Shown here: piece after piece, positions 40,245 through 49,215 of the stretch | Numbering within the stretch: position 1 is the first letter of the stretch | Layout of the letters: every line of letters begins with the position of its first letter | Assembly: GCF_040361195.1 (NCBI RefSeq) | Contig: NZ_APNE01000005.1 | Direction: 5' to 3' (one strand) | Length of the DNA stretch: 64,000 nt | Source of the DNA: Salinisphaera hydrothermalis | GTDB taxonomy: Bacteria > Pseudomonadota > Gammaproteobacteria > Nevskiales > Salinisphaeraceae | The notes under the pieces: model-generated | What the model was told of the DNA's origin: nothing | Databases searched by the model: none | The model's input: the letters and a program-made list of their open reading frames with translations, nothing else | Program-made: the position numbers and the translations under genes

Positions 40245-41626
40245 GATCCACGTCCTTGCTCGCGGCGATCGTCCTCGCCGATATCCAGGGCATCGAGCTC
40301 GCCGCCGCCGGCATGATCGGCCGCGGCCCGATCAGCGCCGAGCTGGGATTGCTCGCGCCATTGCTTGGGCGCGGTCTTGGAGGTGTTCGCGCCCATCGCC
40401 CGCAGCATTTCGGCCTGACGCACCAGATTGCCACGGCCGTCGACCAGCTTGTTGCGGGCATCGGCAAACGACTTGTTCACCGTATCCAGATTACGCGAGA
40501 CCTTGTCCAGATCGCCCAGGAAACCGACGAACTTGTCATACAGCGTGCCCGCGCGGGCCGCGATCGCCTCGGCGTTCTTCTCCTGCTTGTCGAGCCGCCA
40601 GAGATTCTCCACCGCGCGCAGCATGGGCATGAGCGTGGTCGGCGACACCAGCGCGATGTTGGCGTCGAGCGCTTCGCGCTGCAGGCTGAAGTCGCCGCGC
40701 AGCGCCTCTACATAGGCCGCCTCCGACGGGATGAACATGAACACGTAATCCAGCGTCCGGATCGCGTCGATCCCCTGATAGTTCTTCTCCGACAGGCCTT
40801 TGAGATGCCGCCGCACCGAGGCGATATGCTCGGCCAGTGCTTGGCGGCGTGTCTCTTCGTCCTCGGCTTCCTGCACCCGCAGATAGGCGGTCAACGACAC
40901 CTTGGAATCGATCACCAGCGAGCGCGACTCGGGCAGATGCACGACCGCGTCGGGCAGCTGGCGGCGCCCGTCCTCGGTGGTGGCCGCGAACTGGGTGTCG
41001 TACTGCGTGCCTTTTTCCAGCCCCGAGCGCTCCAGCACGGTTTCCAGAATCATCTCGCCCCAGTTGCCCTGGGTCTTGGACTCGCCGCGCAGCGCCTTGG
41101 TGAGATTGGTCGCGTCCTCGGCGATCGCCTTGTTCGACTCTTCCAGCATCCGGATCTGCTGGGCCAACGCACTGCGCTGGCGGTTCTCGACGTCGTAGGC
41201 TTCCTTGACCTGTTTTTCAAAGCGCCCGATATGCTCGCGCAACGGGTTGATGAGCGGCTCAAGGCTGGCCTTGCTGGATTCGTTGAACGCCTTGGTCTTC
41301 TCCTCGAGGATCTCCTGCGACAGCGTCTTGAACTGATGCGCCATCTGCTCGCGCGCTTCGGTCAACGTCTTGAGCTTGTCCTCGGCATGACGCTGCTCGG
41401 CGTCCAGCCGCTCGCCGAGCCGGGCGTTCTCGCTGCGCGCGGCAGCAAGTTCGTCCTCGGCAGCCGCCAGCGCCTTGCCGCGCGCGGCGTGCTCGTGTTC
41501 GAGCGCGTCCAGCTTCGAGGCCAGACCAGCGCGCGTGGCGCGGGCCATGAGCGTGGCGATGACGGCGCCCAACACGGCGCCGACGATCAGCGCAACGACG
41601 ATGACAATGACGACGGATGCATTCAT
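40241..41626 (-). CDS. rmuC: DNA recombination protein RmuC
   Basis: A 461-residue protein with an N-terminal membrane helix (VVIVIVVALIVGAVLGAVIATL), a long coiled coil at about 30-170, and the RmuC nuclease-like domain (GNWGEMILETVLERSGLEKG, PDAVVHLPESRSLVIDSKVSL, YVFMFIPSEAAYVEAL). Members limit inversions at short inverted repeats in E. coli. The Gly/Asp-rich C-terminus is poorly conserved. It overlaps moeB by four bases and is likely cotranscribed with it, a pairing without an obvious functional reason. Confidence 0.95.
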   Translation of the reverse strand: MNASVVIVIVVALIVGAVLGAVIATLMARATRAGLASKLDALEHEHAARGKALAAAEDELAAARSENARLGERLDAEQRHAEDKLKTLTEAREQMAHQFKTLSQEILEEKTKAFNESSKASLEPLINPLREHIGRFEKQVKEAYDVENRQRSALAQQIRMLEESNKAIAEDATNLTKALRGESKTQGNWGEMILETVLERSGLEKGTQYDTQFAATTEDGRRQLPDAVVHLPESRSLVIDSKVSLTAYLRVQEAEDEETRRQALAEHIASVRRHLKGLSEKNYQGIDAIRTLDYVFMFIPSEAAYVEALRGDFSLQREALDANIALVSPTTLMPMLRAVENLWRLDKQEKNAEAIAARAGTLYDKFVGFLGDLDKVSRNLDTVNKSFADARNKLVDGRGNLVRQAEMLRAMGANTSKTAPKQWREQSQLGADRAAADHAGGGELDALDIGEDDRREQGRGS

Positions 41627-41812
41627 GCAGGCGCGAGATTCACGTGCAGGCCGCGCGGTGGCGGACTGTAAATAAGAACAGTATGAGCTCGCAGTCTACC
41701 CGCTGCCTGCGCGCGCGAACAGTTGCCCGGCCGCCCCGTCGCGCACGCGAGAAGCCGGGCAGGCGCGTACAATAACGCTCGTTTTTGTTACCGCCCGACC
41801 GGCGTCCTGCCC

Positions 41813-43690
41813 ATGCTGCTGCAACTCCGCGAACTGTCGTTGTCCTACGGCGTCGAGGTTCTGCTCGATTCCGCCGAACTGTCCATCGCCGCCGGCGAGC
41901 GCGTGGCGCTCGTGGGCCGTAACGGCACCGGCAAGTCGACGTTGATGAAGATCGTCTCCGGCGAGATCGAGCCCGATCACGTCAAGCGCGAGACCAAGCC
42001 GGGGCTGAAGATTTCGCGGCTGGAGCAGGAAGTCCCGGCCGCGACGACCGGCAGCGTGTATGAAGTCACCGCCGCCGGCCTCGGCGCCGCGGGCGAAGCG
42101 GTCGCGCGCTTCCACGATCTGGCCGCACGGCTGTCGGCCGGCGAAGATGTGATGGATGCGTTCTCCAAAGCACAAGCCGACGTCGAAGCCCACGACGGCT
42201 GGACGCTGGCCCAGCAGGTCGAGGCCACGCTGAGCCGCCTCAAGCTCGACCCGGAGGCCGACTTCACCGCGCTGTCCGGCGGCCAGAAGCGCCGCGTGCT
42301 GCTGGCCCGCGCGCTGGTCTCCGAGCCCGATCTGTTGCTGCTCGACGAGCCGACCAACCATCTCGACATCGCCGCCATCGCCCAGCTGGAAGAGATTCTG
42401 CTGAACTGGAACGGCGCCTTGCTGTTCATCACCCATGACCGCGCGTTCCTGCGCCATCTGGCCACCCGCATCATCGATCTGGATCGCGGCCGCCTGACCT
42501 CCTGGCCCGGCGACTACGACAAGTTCCTGGAAGGCAAGGACAAGGCGCTGGCCGACGAGGAACGCGCCAACGCCGAGTTCGACAAGAAGCTGGCGCAAGA
42601 GGAAACCTGGATTCGTCAGGGCATCAAGGCCCGGCGTACCCGCAACGAAGGCCGCGTGCGGGCACTCAAGGCCATGCGCGCCGAACGTGCGGAGCGGCGC
42701 GAACGTACCGGGTCGGCCAACATCGTCACCCAGGATGCCGCGCGCTCGGGCAAGAACGTGATCGTGGCCGACAAGATCGCGTACAGCTGGGGCGACAAGC
42801 CGATCGTCACCAATCTGACCACCACTATCCAGCGCGGCGACAAGGTCGGCATCATCGGGCCCAACGGCGCGGGCAAGACCACGCTCATCCGCCTGCTGCT
42901 CGGCCAGCTCGAGCCGGATGCCGGCACGATCAAGCTGGGCACCAATCTCGAGATCGCCCACTTCGACCAGCATCGCGCCGCGCTCGACGACAACATCAGC
43001 GTGCTGGACAACGTCGCCGGCGGGCGTTCGTCGGTGACCATCAACGGCCAGGATCGCCACATCATGAGTTATATGGGCGATTTCCTGTTCTCGCCCAAGC
43101 GCGCCCGCAGCCCGACGCATGTGCTATCCGGCGGTGAGCGCAACCGGCTGCTGCTGGCCAAGCTGTTCACTCGCCCGGCCAATCTGCTGGTGATGGACGA
43201 GCCCACCAACGATCTCGATGTCGAGACGCTGGAACTGCTCGAGGAACGCCTGACCAGCTACGAAGGCACGCTGCTGCTGGTTTCGCACGATCGCGATTTC
43301 ATCGACAACGTGGTGACCAGTTCGCTGGTGATGGAAGGCGACGGCCGCGTGGCCGAGTACGTCGGCGGTTACTCGGATTATCTGCGCCAGCGCCCCGCCG
43401 AACCGACGGCGACCGCCCCCGCAAAGAAGCCGGCCGCGGCCCCGAAGCCCAAACCAAAAACCGAATCCGCGCTGTCGACCGCCGAACGCAAGGAACTGCG
43501 CGACCTGCCCAAACGCATCGACCGGCTCGAGGCCGACCTGGAGAAACGCCAGGCGGTATTCGGCGAACCCGGCTTCTACGATCGCAACCCGGCGGATATA
43601 AAGAAAGCCACCGACGCGCACGCCGCGGTCGAGGCCGAGCTCGAAGCCGCGCTGGAGCGCTGGGAAGCACTCGAAGCCAAGCAGGGATGA
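41813..43690 (+). CDS. uup: ABC-F ATPase Uup
   Basis: A 625-residue protein with two ATPase domains (Walker A GRNGTGKST and GPNGAGKTT; signature LSGGQKRR and LSGGERNR; Walker B LLLLDEPTNHLD and LLVMDEPTNDLD), an interdomain P-site linker, and a C-terminal basic coiled coil (KKPAAAPKPKPKTESA then KRIDRLEADLEKR). The C-terminal extension is the feature that separates Uup from the other ABC-F proteins; it binds DNA and limits precise excision of transposons. The start at 41813 is chosen at the first domain residue. No membrane segments are present. Confidence 0.94.
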   Translation: MLLQLRELSLSYGVEVLLDSAELSIAAGERVALVGRNGTGKSTLMKIVSGEIEPDHVKRETKPGLKISRLEQEVPAATTGSVYEVTAAGLGAAGEAVARFHDLAARLSAGEDVMDAFSKAQADVEAHDGWTLAQQVEATLSRLKLDPEADFTALSGGQKRRVLLARALVSEPDLLLLDEPTNHLDIAAIAQLEEILLNWNGALLFITHDRAFLRHLATRIIDLDRGRLTSWPGDYDKFLEGKDKALADEERANAEFDKKLAQEETWIRQGIKARRTRNEGRVRALKAMRAERAERRERTGSANIVTQDAARSGKNVIVADKIAYSWGDKPIVTNLTTTIQRGDKVGIIGPNGAGKTTLIRLLLGQLEPDAGTIKLGTNLEIAHFDQHRAALDDNISVLDNVAGGRSSVTINGQDRHIMSYMGDFLFSPKRARSPTHVLSGGERNRLLLAKLFTRPANLLVMDEPTNDLDVETLELLEERLTSYEGTLLLVSHDRDFIDNVVTSSLVMEGDGRVAEYVGGYSDYLRQRPAEPTATAPAKKPAAAPKPKPKTESALSTAERKELRDLPKRIDRLEADLEKRQAVFGEPGFYDRNPADIKKATDAHAAVEAELEAALERWEALEAKQG

Positions 43691-43783
43691 ATCATCACGG
43701 AGCGACCGGACCTGGCAGAACCTCGACACGCGCGGACGGACGAGCCTGATAAAGTCGGGCCATCAAACGACCAAGGAACGGCC

Positions 43784-44368
43784 ATGACCACAGCCCTGAT
43801 CGCTCTCGACTTCATCAACGACATCGTGCATCCCGACAGCCCGATGGCCGGCGCGGCGACGCAAGTCGCCGAGCGCCGCGTGATCGAGCACGCCAATACC
43901 GCTCTGGCCCATGCCCGAGCCAACGACTGGTTCGTCGTGTTGGTCAAGGTCGGTTTCGGGCCGGGCTATGCCGAATGCCCGAGCCATTCGCCGCTGTTCG
44001 GCAAGGCCAAGGAGAATGGCGTCCTGCAGCTCGGCACCTGGGGCACCGAATTCCATGAAGCGCTCGACGCCACGCCGGCCAACGCCGAGCGGGAGTTCGT
44101 GGTGGAAAAACCGCGGGTGAACGCGTTCTATGCCACGCCGCTTGAAGCGGTACTGCGCGCCAACGCCATCGACACGCTGTATCTCTGCGGCGTCTCGACC
44201 AGCTGGGCCGTGCAATCGGCCGCTCGCGACGGCCACGATCGCGACTATCGTATCCGCGTGATCGAGGACGCCTGTGCCACCGACGACATCGAGGATCATC
44301 ACGCCTCGATCCGGCAGTTGTCGCGTATCAGCGAGATCGTGACCTCCGACGAACTGCCGTCGAACTGA
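43784..44368 (+). CDS. Isochorismatase-fold hydrolase lacking the catalytic cysteine
   Basis: A 194-residue Rossmann-like protein of the isochorismatase superfamily. Asp9 (IALDFIND) and Lys109 (VEKPRVNAFY) are in place. The loop that normally reads GVxTxxCV is GVSTSWAVQ, so the nucleophile Cys is Ala142; Cys135 lies seven residues earlier and is not equivalent. True isochorismatases also lack Cys, so this may hydrolyse an ether-type substrate or bind without catalysis. It is monocistronic, with no siderophore genes nearby. Confidence 0.85.
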   Translation: MTTALIALDFINDIVHPDSPMAGAATQVAERRVIEHANTALAHARANDWFVVLVKVGFGPGYAECPSHSPLFGKAKENGVLQLGTWGTEFHEALDATPANAEREFVVEKPRVNAFYATPLEAVLRANAIDTLYLCGVSTSWAVQSAARDGHDRDYRIRVIEDACATDDIEDHHASIRQLSRISEIVTSDELPSN

Positions 44369-44473
44369 TCCCGACCAAGGCGCCGGCCGGGGGGCTCATC
44401 TCGGCCGCGCGCCCGGCCCGGGTGAACCGCTCGCATTGGCCCGCCTGCCACCAGCCAAAGTCTCGATCCCGCT

Positions 44474-45094
44474 CTATTGCCCGGAATCGACCGGCTTGTT
44501 CGCCTCGACCTCGAACGACAGGTGGACCTGGTCGCCGACCAGTTTCGGATACGCATCCATTCCGAAGGCACTCCGGCTGATTTCGGTTTCGGCGTTGAAG
44601 CCACAGGTGTATTTGCTCTGCTCCAGCGGGTTCACCTTGCAGGCGATGTGATCGACATCCAGCGTCACCGGCCGCGTCACGCCGTGCAACGTCAGCTTGC
44701 CGGTGACCTTCGCGGCGCTGTGATCGGGACCGTCGAACGTGACCTGCGTCGACTTGAACGTGATGGACGGATATTCCTCGACGTGGAAGAAGCCGTCCAT
44801 CTTGCGTAGATGCTCGTCGCGCGAATCATCGCCGGTATCCACGCTCGCCGGGTCGAAGATCATGGTCATCGAACTGTCGGCCGGGTCGGCGCCGATCCGG
44901 ATCGTGCCTTTGCGCGCGTCCATGCGCCCGTGCATCGTCGACAGGCCCATGTGGTTGATCCGGAAATGGGCATAAGTGTGCGAGATATCGATCTTGTAAG
45001 TACCCGGCTTGAGATCGGGCGCCGCATGCGCCGCCGTGGCGACCGTCGCGGCCAACGCGAGTCCGGTAGAGCGACGCCAAATGTATGGATTCAT
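44474..45094 (-). CDS. YceI-family periplasmic lipid-binding protein
   Basis: A 206-residue protein with a Sec signal peptide (LALAATVATAAHA, cleavage after about residue 24). The mature domain shows the YceI beta-barrel pattern: YKIDISHTYAHFRINHMGLS at the N-terminus, ASVDTGDDSRDEHLRKMDGFFHVEEYPSITFKST as an anchor, and the end GDQVHLSFEVEA. YceI barrels bind isoprenoid chains in the periplasm. The start at 45094 is at the signal peptide; longer frames are non-conserved. It is divergent from nei. Confidence 0.92.
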   Translation of the reverse strand: MNPYIWRRSTGLALAATVATAAHAAPDLKPGTYKIDISHTYAHFRINHMGLSTMHGRMDARKGTIRIGADPADSSMTMIFDPASVDTGDDSRDEHLRKMDGFFHVEEYPSITFKSTQVTFDGPDHSAAKVTGKLTLHGVTRPVTLDVDHIACKVNPLEQSKYTCGFNAETEISRSAFGMDAYPKLVGDQVHLSFEVEANKPVDSGQ

Positions 45095-45195
45095 GGTCTT
45101 GTCTGGATACGAGCGGGATGTGTGCAAAGCTAGCACGCAACCGCACGCTGGCGGCCTGCGTAGAATCGCATCAACCTTCATACCGCCCCGCCCGC

Positions 45196-46038
45196 ATGCC
45201 CGAAGGACCGGAAATCCGCCGCATGGTGGACGACATCGCCGACGCGGTCGGCAACCGCGACGCTCGCCAGGTGTTCTTTGCCTTCGATCGTTTCAAAGGG
45301 TTCGAGTCCGCGCTGGCCGGACGCCGGGTCACCGGCGTCGAGGCACGCGGCAAGGCCGTGCTCGTATTTTTCGCCGCCCGCGGCGACGACGGCCCGTGGT
45401 GTGTCTACAGCCACAATCAGCTTTACGGCAAATGGCGGATCACGCGTGCAGAGACCGAACCGAACACCCGGCGCCAGTTGCGGTTTGCGGTGTTCACCCG
45501 GGACAAGGCCGCACGCCTGTACAGCGCCTCGGATATCCGCCTGGTACGCCCGGATGCGCTCGACGACGTGCCCTATCTGGCCAACCTCGGCCCGGATCCG
45601 CTCAACGAGGACATCCGCGCCACCGCTCTGGTCGAGCGTCTGAACGACACGCGTTTTGCCGGCCGGGCACTCGGCGGCTTATTGCTGGACCAAGGTTTCA
45701 TCGCCGGCATCGGCAATTACCTGCGCTCCGAGATTCTGTTCGAGGCGGGCATCGCGCCGAAAACCCGGCCGAAGAATCTCGACGACGACGCGAAGCAGCG
45801 CCTGGCCGAGGCTGTCGTGCGTCTGATTCGGCGCGCCTACGAGACGAAAGGCATCACCAATCCGCCCGAACGGGCGAAGCGTCTGAAAGACGAAGGCGCC
45901 TCTTTTGGCCAGCGGCGGCATATGGTGTTCGGCCGCGCAGGGCGCGCCTGCTATGAGTGCGGCCGCGAGATCATCAAGACCACGATCGCCAGCCGCCGGC
46001 TTTACTACTGTCCGGATTGCCAGCCGATACGCGACTGA
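45196..46038 (+). CDS. nei: Endonuclease VIII (Nei), oxidised-pyrimidine DNA glycosylase
   Basis: A 280-residue Fpg/Nei glycosylase with catalytic Pro2 and Glu3 (MPEGPEIRR), the Nei-type SHNQLYGKWR strand, a helix-two-turn-helix (LDQGFIAGIGNYLRSEILF) and a C-terminal zinc finger (CYECGREII, then YYCPDCQ). It removes oxidised pyrimidines and cuts the resulting abasic site. The start is fixed by the need for Pro2 at the mature N-terminus. It reads towards the convergent exoD gene. Confidence 0.95.
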   Translation: MPEGPEIRRMVDDIADAVGNRDARQVFFAFDRFKGFESALAGRRVTGVEARGKAVLVFFAARGDDGPWCVYSHNQLYGKWRITRAETEPNTRRQLRFAVFTRDKAARLYSASDIRLVRPDALDDVPYLANLGPDPLNEDIRATALVERLNDTRFAGRALGGLLLDQGFIAGIGNYLRSEILFEAGIAPKTRPKNLDDDAKQRLAEAVVRLIRRAYETKGITNPPERAKRLKDEGASFGQRRHMVFGRAGRACYECGREIIKTTIASRRLYYCPDCQPIRD

Positions 46039-46051
46039 GCCCGTCGAACGC

Positions 46052-46642
46052 TCACGTCACCAGGCCGTAGACCAGCCAGCCGCCGAGTGCGGCCGGCAGT
46101 AATCCGAGCAAGACCCACAGACCATCGCGGCCGGCTAAACCCAGGCTGATCAACGCCACTGCCCCGCCCGGCGCCGCAGCGGCGAACGGCAGGATCTCCA
46201 GCGGCGGCATGCATAGCGCCAGCACGACGAACAACATGCCAAGCGCACGCGTCGCCGCGCCCTCGACCAACCAGTGCAGCCGCGGCGACACGAGGCGATC
46301 GATACGCCGGGTCCACGGCCGTACGCGCTCGGCGACCTTCGTGTACCGCGTCCGGCTGATCGACATCGCCCGCATTTTTTTCGGCAGCCAAGGATAACGC
46401 TTGCCGAACACGAGCTGGATGGACACGAGCGCGATGGATATCCCGCAGATCGTCGGCACGCCGGGCACGGCACCGGTCGGCAGAATCGCGATCAGCGCGA
46501 GCATCAGCGTCAGTGGCGCATAACCCCGCTCTCCGATGGTGGTCAGCACCTCGCCGAGCGTGAGTTGTTCGCTGTCGCTGCTGGATTCAAGAATCTCCAG
46601 CAGCGTCGTGAGCGTGGTGCCGCGTTCCACCGGTCCCGCCAT
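46052..46642 (-). CDS. ExoD-family membrane protein
   Basis: A 196-residue ExoD protein. The soluble N-terminus has LLEILESSSDSEQLTLGEVLTTIGERGYAPLTLML, after which four or so helices follow, including LIAILPTGAVPGVPTICGISIALVSIQLVFG and LGMLFVVLALCMPP. ExoD affects exopolysaccharide production and alkali tolerance in rhizobia. I selected ATG 46642, which gives the usual family length; a longer frame reaches 46819 and overlaps the promoter of the aldo/keto reductase gene. Confidence 0.88.
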   Translation of the reverse strand: MAGPVERGTTLTTLLEILESSSDSEQLTLGEVLTTIGERGYAPLTLMLALIAILPTGAVPGVPTICGISIALVSIQLVFGKRYPWLPKKMRAMSISRTRYTKVAERVRPWTRRIDRLVSPRLHWLVEGAATRALGMLFVVLALCMPPLEILPFAAAAPGGAVALISLGLAGRDGLWVLLGLLPAALGGWLVYGLVT

Positions 46643-46760
46643 CCCAAAATCGAGCCGCGCACAGTACCACGCCACACCCGACTTGAACGGCGACTGAGCT
46701 TGTGGGTACGGATAACGGCGATTATTGTAACCACCACACATATCGCAACCCTCTAAATTC

Positions 46761-47744
46761 ATGGAATTCAAGCAACTGGGTTCGACGGGCACGCGGGTTT
46801 CGCCGCTGTGTCTGGGCACGATGACCTACGGCACGCCGGAATGGCGCGAATGGGTGCTCGACGAACAGGCCAGCCGGCCGTTCATCAAGAAGGCGCTGGA
46901 TGCCGGCATCAATTTCTTCGATACCGCCGACATGTACTCGAAGGGCGAGTCGGAAAAGGTCGTCGGCAAGGCGCTGATCGACTACGCCGCGCGCGAGGAT
47001 TTCGTGCTGGCGTCCAAGGTCTACAACCCGATGGGCGACGGGCCCAACAACCGCGGCCTTTCGCGCAAGCACATCATGCACGCCATCGATGCCTCGCTCG
47101 AGCGCCTCGGCACGGATCATGTCGATCTGTACCAGATTCATCGCTTCGACTACGACACCCCGGTCGAGGAGTTCATGGAAGCGCTACACGACGTGGTCAA
47201 GGCCGGCAAGGCCCGCTACATCGGGGCATCGTCGATGTATGCCTGGCAGTTCGCCAAGTGCCAGGAGGTGGCACGCGCCAATGGCTGGACCGAATTCGTG
47301 ACCATGCAGCCGATGTACAACCTCGTCTACCGCGAGGAAGAGCGCGAGATGCTGCCGCTATGCGCCGATCAGGGCGTGGGCGTGATTCCGTGGAGCCCGC
47401 TGGCGCGCGGCGTGCTGGCCGGCAAGAAACAGGGCTCGGGCGGCGAATCCAAGCGGTCGCAGACCGACAACATGACGCAGAAATGGGGCCTGGGCGCAGC
47501 CGAGTCCGACGATGCCATCGTTGAGGCCGTGCGCGAAGTCGCTGAAGCCCGTGGCGTCTCCATGGCCCAGGTGGCGCTGGCCTGGGTGGCGGCCCATCCG
47601 CAGGTGACCGCGCCCATCGTCGGGGCGAGCAAGGAACACCATCTCGACGACGCGATCGCGGCGATGGATCTGACCCTCACCGAGGACGAGAAAGCCAAGC
47701 TCGAAGCGCCCTACGTGCCGCATCAGATTGCTGGTCACGAATAA
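46761..47744 (+). CDS. Aldo/keto reductase
   Basis: A 327-residue TIM-barrel NADPH oxidoreductase. The catalytic tetrad is visible as Asp (FFDTADMYSKGESE), Tyr58, Lys (VLASKVYNP) and His (DLYQIHRFD); the C-terminal cofactor loop is present as VTAPIVGASKEHHLDDA. The closest type by motif is the YajO/YghZ-like group. Substrate is not inferable. A strong bidirectional terminator follows at 47773-47801. Confidence 0.92.
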   Translation: MEFKQLGSTGTRVSPLCLGTMTYGTPEWREWVLDEQASRPFIKKALDAGINFFDTADMYSKGESEKVVGKALIDYAAREDFVLASKVYNPMGDGPNNRGLSRKHIMHAIDASLERLGTDHVDLYQIHRFDYDTPVEEFMEALHDVVKAGKARYIGASSMYAWQFAKCQEVARANGWTEFVTMQPMYNLVYREEEREMLPLCADQGVGVIPWSPLARGVLAGKKQGSGGESKRSQTDNMTQKWGLGAAESDDAIVEAVREVAEARGVSMAQVALAWVAAHPQVTAPIVGASKEHHLDDAIAAMDLTLTEDEKAKLEAPYVPHQIAGHE

Positions 47745-47772
47745 GCAAAGCGATCCGACAGACGCTGATGCG

Positions 47773-47801
47773 AAAAAAAGCCGCCTTCGGGCGGCTTTTT
47801 T
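47773..47801. terminator. Bidirectional intrinsic terminator
   Basis: AAAAAAAGCCGCC-TTCG-GGCGGCTTTTTT: a seven-base GC stem closed by the stable UUCG loop, with an A-run before and a T-run after. It can end both the aldo/keto reductase transcript and the convergent transglycosylase transcript. Confidence 0.95.
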
Positions 47802-47841
47802 ATGGGCACGGTGTACCACGGCCGGCCATCCCGAACACGGC

Positions 47842-49185
47842 CTATCCGCCGGTCGCCGCCTCGACCTTGTCCAGCAGGCTCTGCGTCGGGAAACCATCGG
47901 CCGTGAGCCCGCGGGCATTCTGGAATGCGCGCACGCCGGCCCGCGTGTTTGGCCCCACGATGCCGTCCGGCGTGCCGCTGCCATAGCCGAGCGTATTCAG
48001 ACCGCGCTGCAGCGCCAGCACCTGCTGGCGCGACAGGCTGGCTTCGTCTCGCGGCCAGGGTTGCTCGACGCCCGGTTCGCCACGGATCTGATCGGACAAC
48101 AAGCCGACCGCGAGCGCATAGCTGGTGGCGTTGTTGTAACGCTTGATCACGCGGAAATTCGGCCCGACCATGAACGCCGGTCCCGACGCGCCGGCCGGTG
48201 CGATAATGGCGGCCGAGTCGAAATCCGGCAGGCCGCGCGAATCCACCGGCTGTACGCCTTCGGCACGCCAGGCCGCGGTCGATTGATGCGTCTCGCCGTC
48301 CACCTGGGCGTAATCAAAGCCGGACGGCAGGACGACTTCGCGTCCCCAGGGCTGGCCGGTATGCCAGCCGTTGTCTGCCAGGTAATTGGCGGTCGAGGCC
48401 ATGGTATCGGGGATCGAGCCCCAGATATCGCGCCGGCCGTCGCCATCGGCATCCACCGCATACGACAGGAAACTGGTCGGCAGGAACTGGGTGTTACCCA
48501 TGGCCCCGGCCCAGGAGCCGCGCATGTCCGAACGGCTGATGTCGCCGTTGGCCAGAATCTTGAGCGCCGCGTAGAGCTGGTTCTCGGCAAACGATTCGCG
48601 TCGTCCGTCGTAGCCGAGGGTGGCGAGCGCATCGATCGTCTCGTAGTGACCGAAATTCGAGCCGTAATTGCTCTCCATGCCCCAGATGGCCACGATCACC
48701 GAGCCCGGCACGCCATAGCGCTGGGCCACGCGATCGGCGGTGTCCTGATAGGTCGCCAGTTTTTCGCGTCCATGGCTGATCCGGGTATTCGAGACCGAGG
48801 TATCCAGATAATCCCAGATCGCGCGATTGAACTCCGGCTGGCGGTTGTCGAGCTCGATGACGTGCGGCAGGAACTCGGCATTGCCGAAGGCCGTGTTCAG
48901 CGTCGAGCTGGACACGCCCTTGGCCCGCGCGCGACGCTCGAAGCCTGCCACCCAGCGCGCGAACCCGGCCGCATCGCGACCGTTGACGCTGGCCGGCGTT
49001 TGCTGACTATGGCTCGACCCGTTCTGCGCCGACGACGCCGAATGATCGGCCGTCGTCGATGACTTGTCGGCGCTACTCGCCCGAGACTGCCCTGGGGCCG
49101 GCGTCTCGGCCGGGGCATGGGTGGCGCAGCCGGCAAGCGCCACGATCAAGGGCAGCGTGGCACGGAAAGCCAATCGGTACGGCAT
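47842..49185 (-). CDS. MltB-type lytic murein transglycosylase lipoprotein
   Basis: A 447-residue lipoprotein (lipobox LIVALAGC, Cys20) with a Ser/Thr-rich linker (residues 30-70), a transglycosylase domain (about 75-370) and a C-terminal peptidoglycan-binding domain (LSRQQVLALQRGLNTLGYG and DGIVGPNTRAGVRAFQ as anchors). The catalytic Glu lies in IWGMESNYGSNFGHY. The enzyme cleaves glycan strands with formation of anhydro-muramyl ends at the outer membrane. TTG 49194 is an alternative start; ATG 49185 gives a better signal peptide. Confidence 0.93.
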   Translation of the reverse strand: MPYRLAFRATLPLIVALAGCATHAPAETPAPGQSRASSADKSSTTADHSASSAQNGSSHSQQTPASVNGRDAAGFARWVAGFERRARAKGVSSSTLNTAFGNAEFLPHVIELDNRQPEFNRAIWDYLDTSVSNTRISHGREKLATYQDTADRVAQRYGVPGSVIVAIWGMESNYGSNFGHYETIDALATLGYDGRRESFAENQLYAALKILANGDISRSDMRGSWAGAMGNTQFLPTSFLSYAVDADGDGRRDIWGSIPDTMASTANYLADNGWHTGQPWGREVVLPSGFDYAQVDGETHQSTAAWRAEGVQPVDSRGLPDFDSAAIIAPAGASGPAFMVGPNFRVIKRYNNATSYALAVGLLSDQIRGEPGVEQPWPRDEASLSRQQVLALQRGLNTLGYGSGTPDGIVGPNTRAGVRAFQNARGLTADGFPTQSLLDKVEAATGG

Positions 49186-49215
49186 GTTGAACAACGCAGT
49201 CGAAGAACATGCGCC

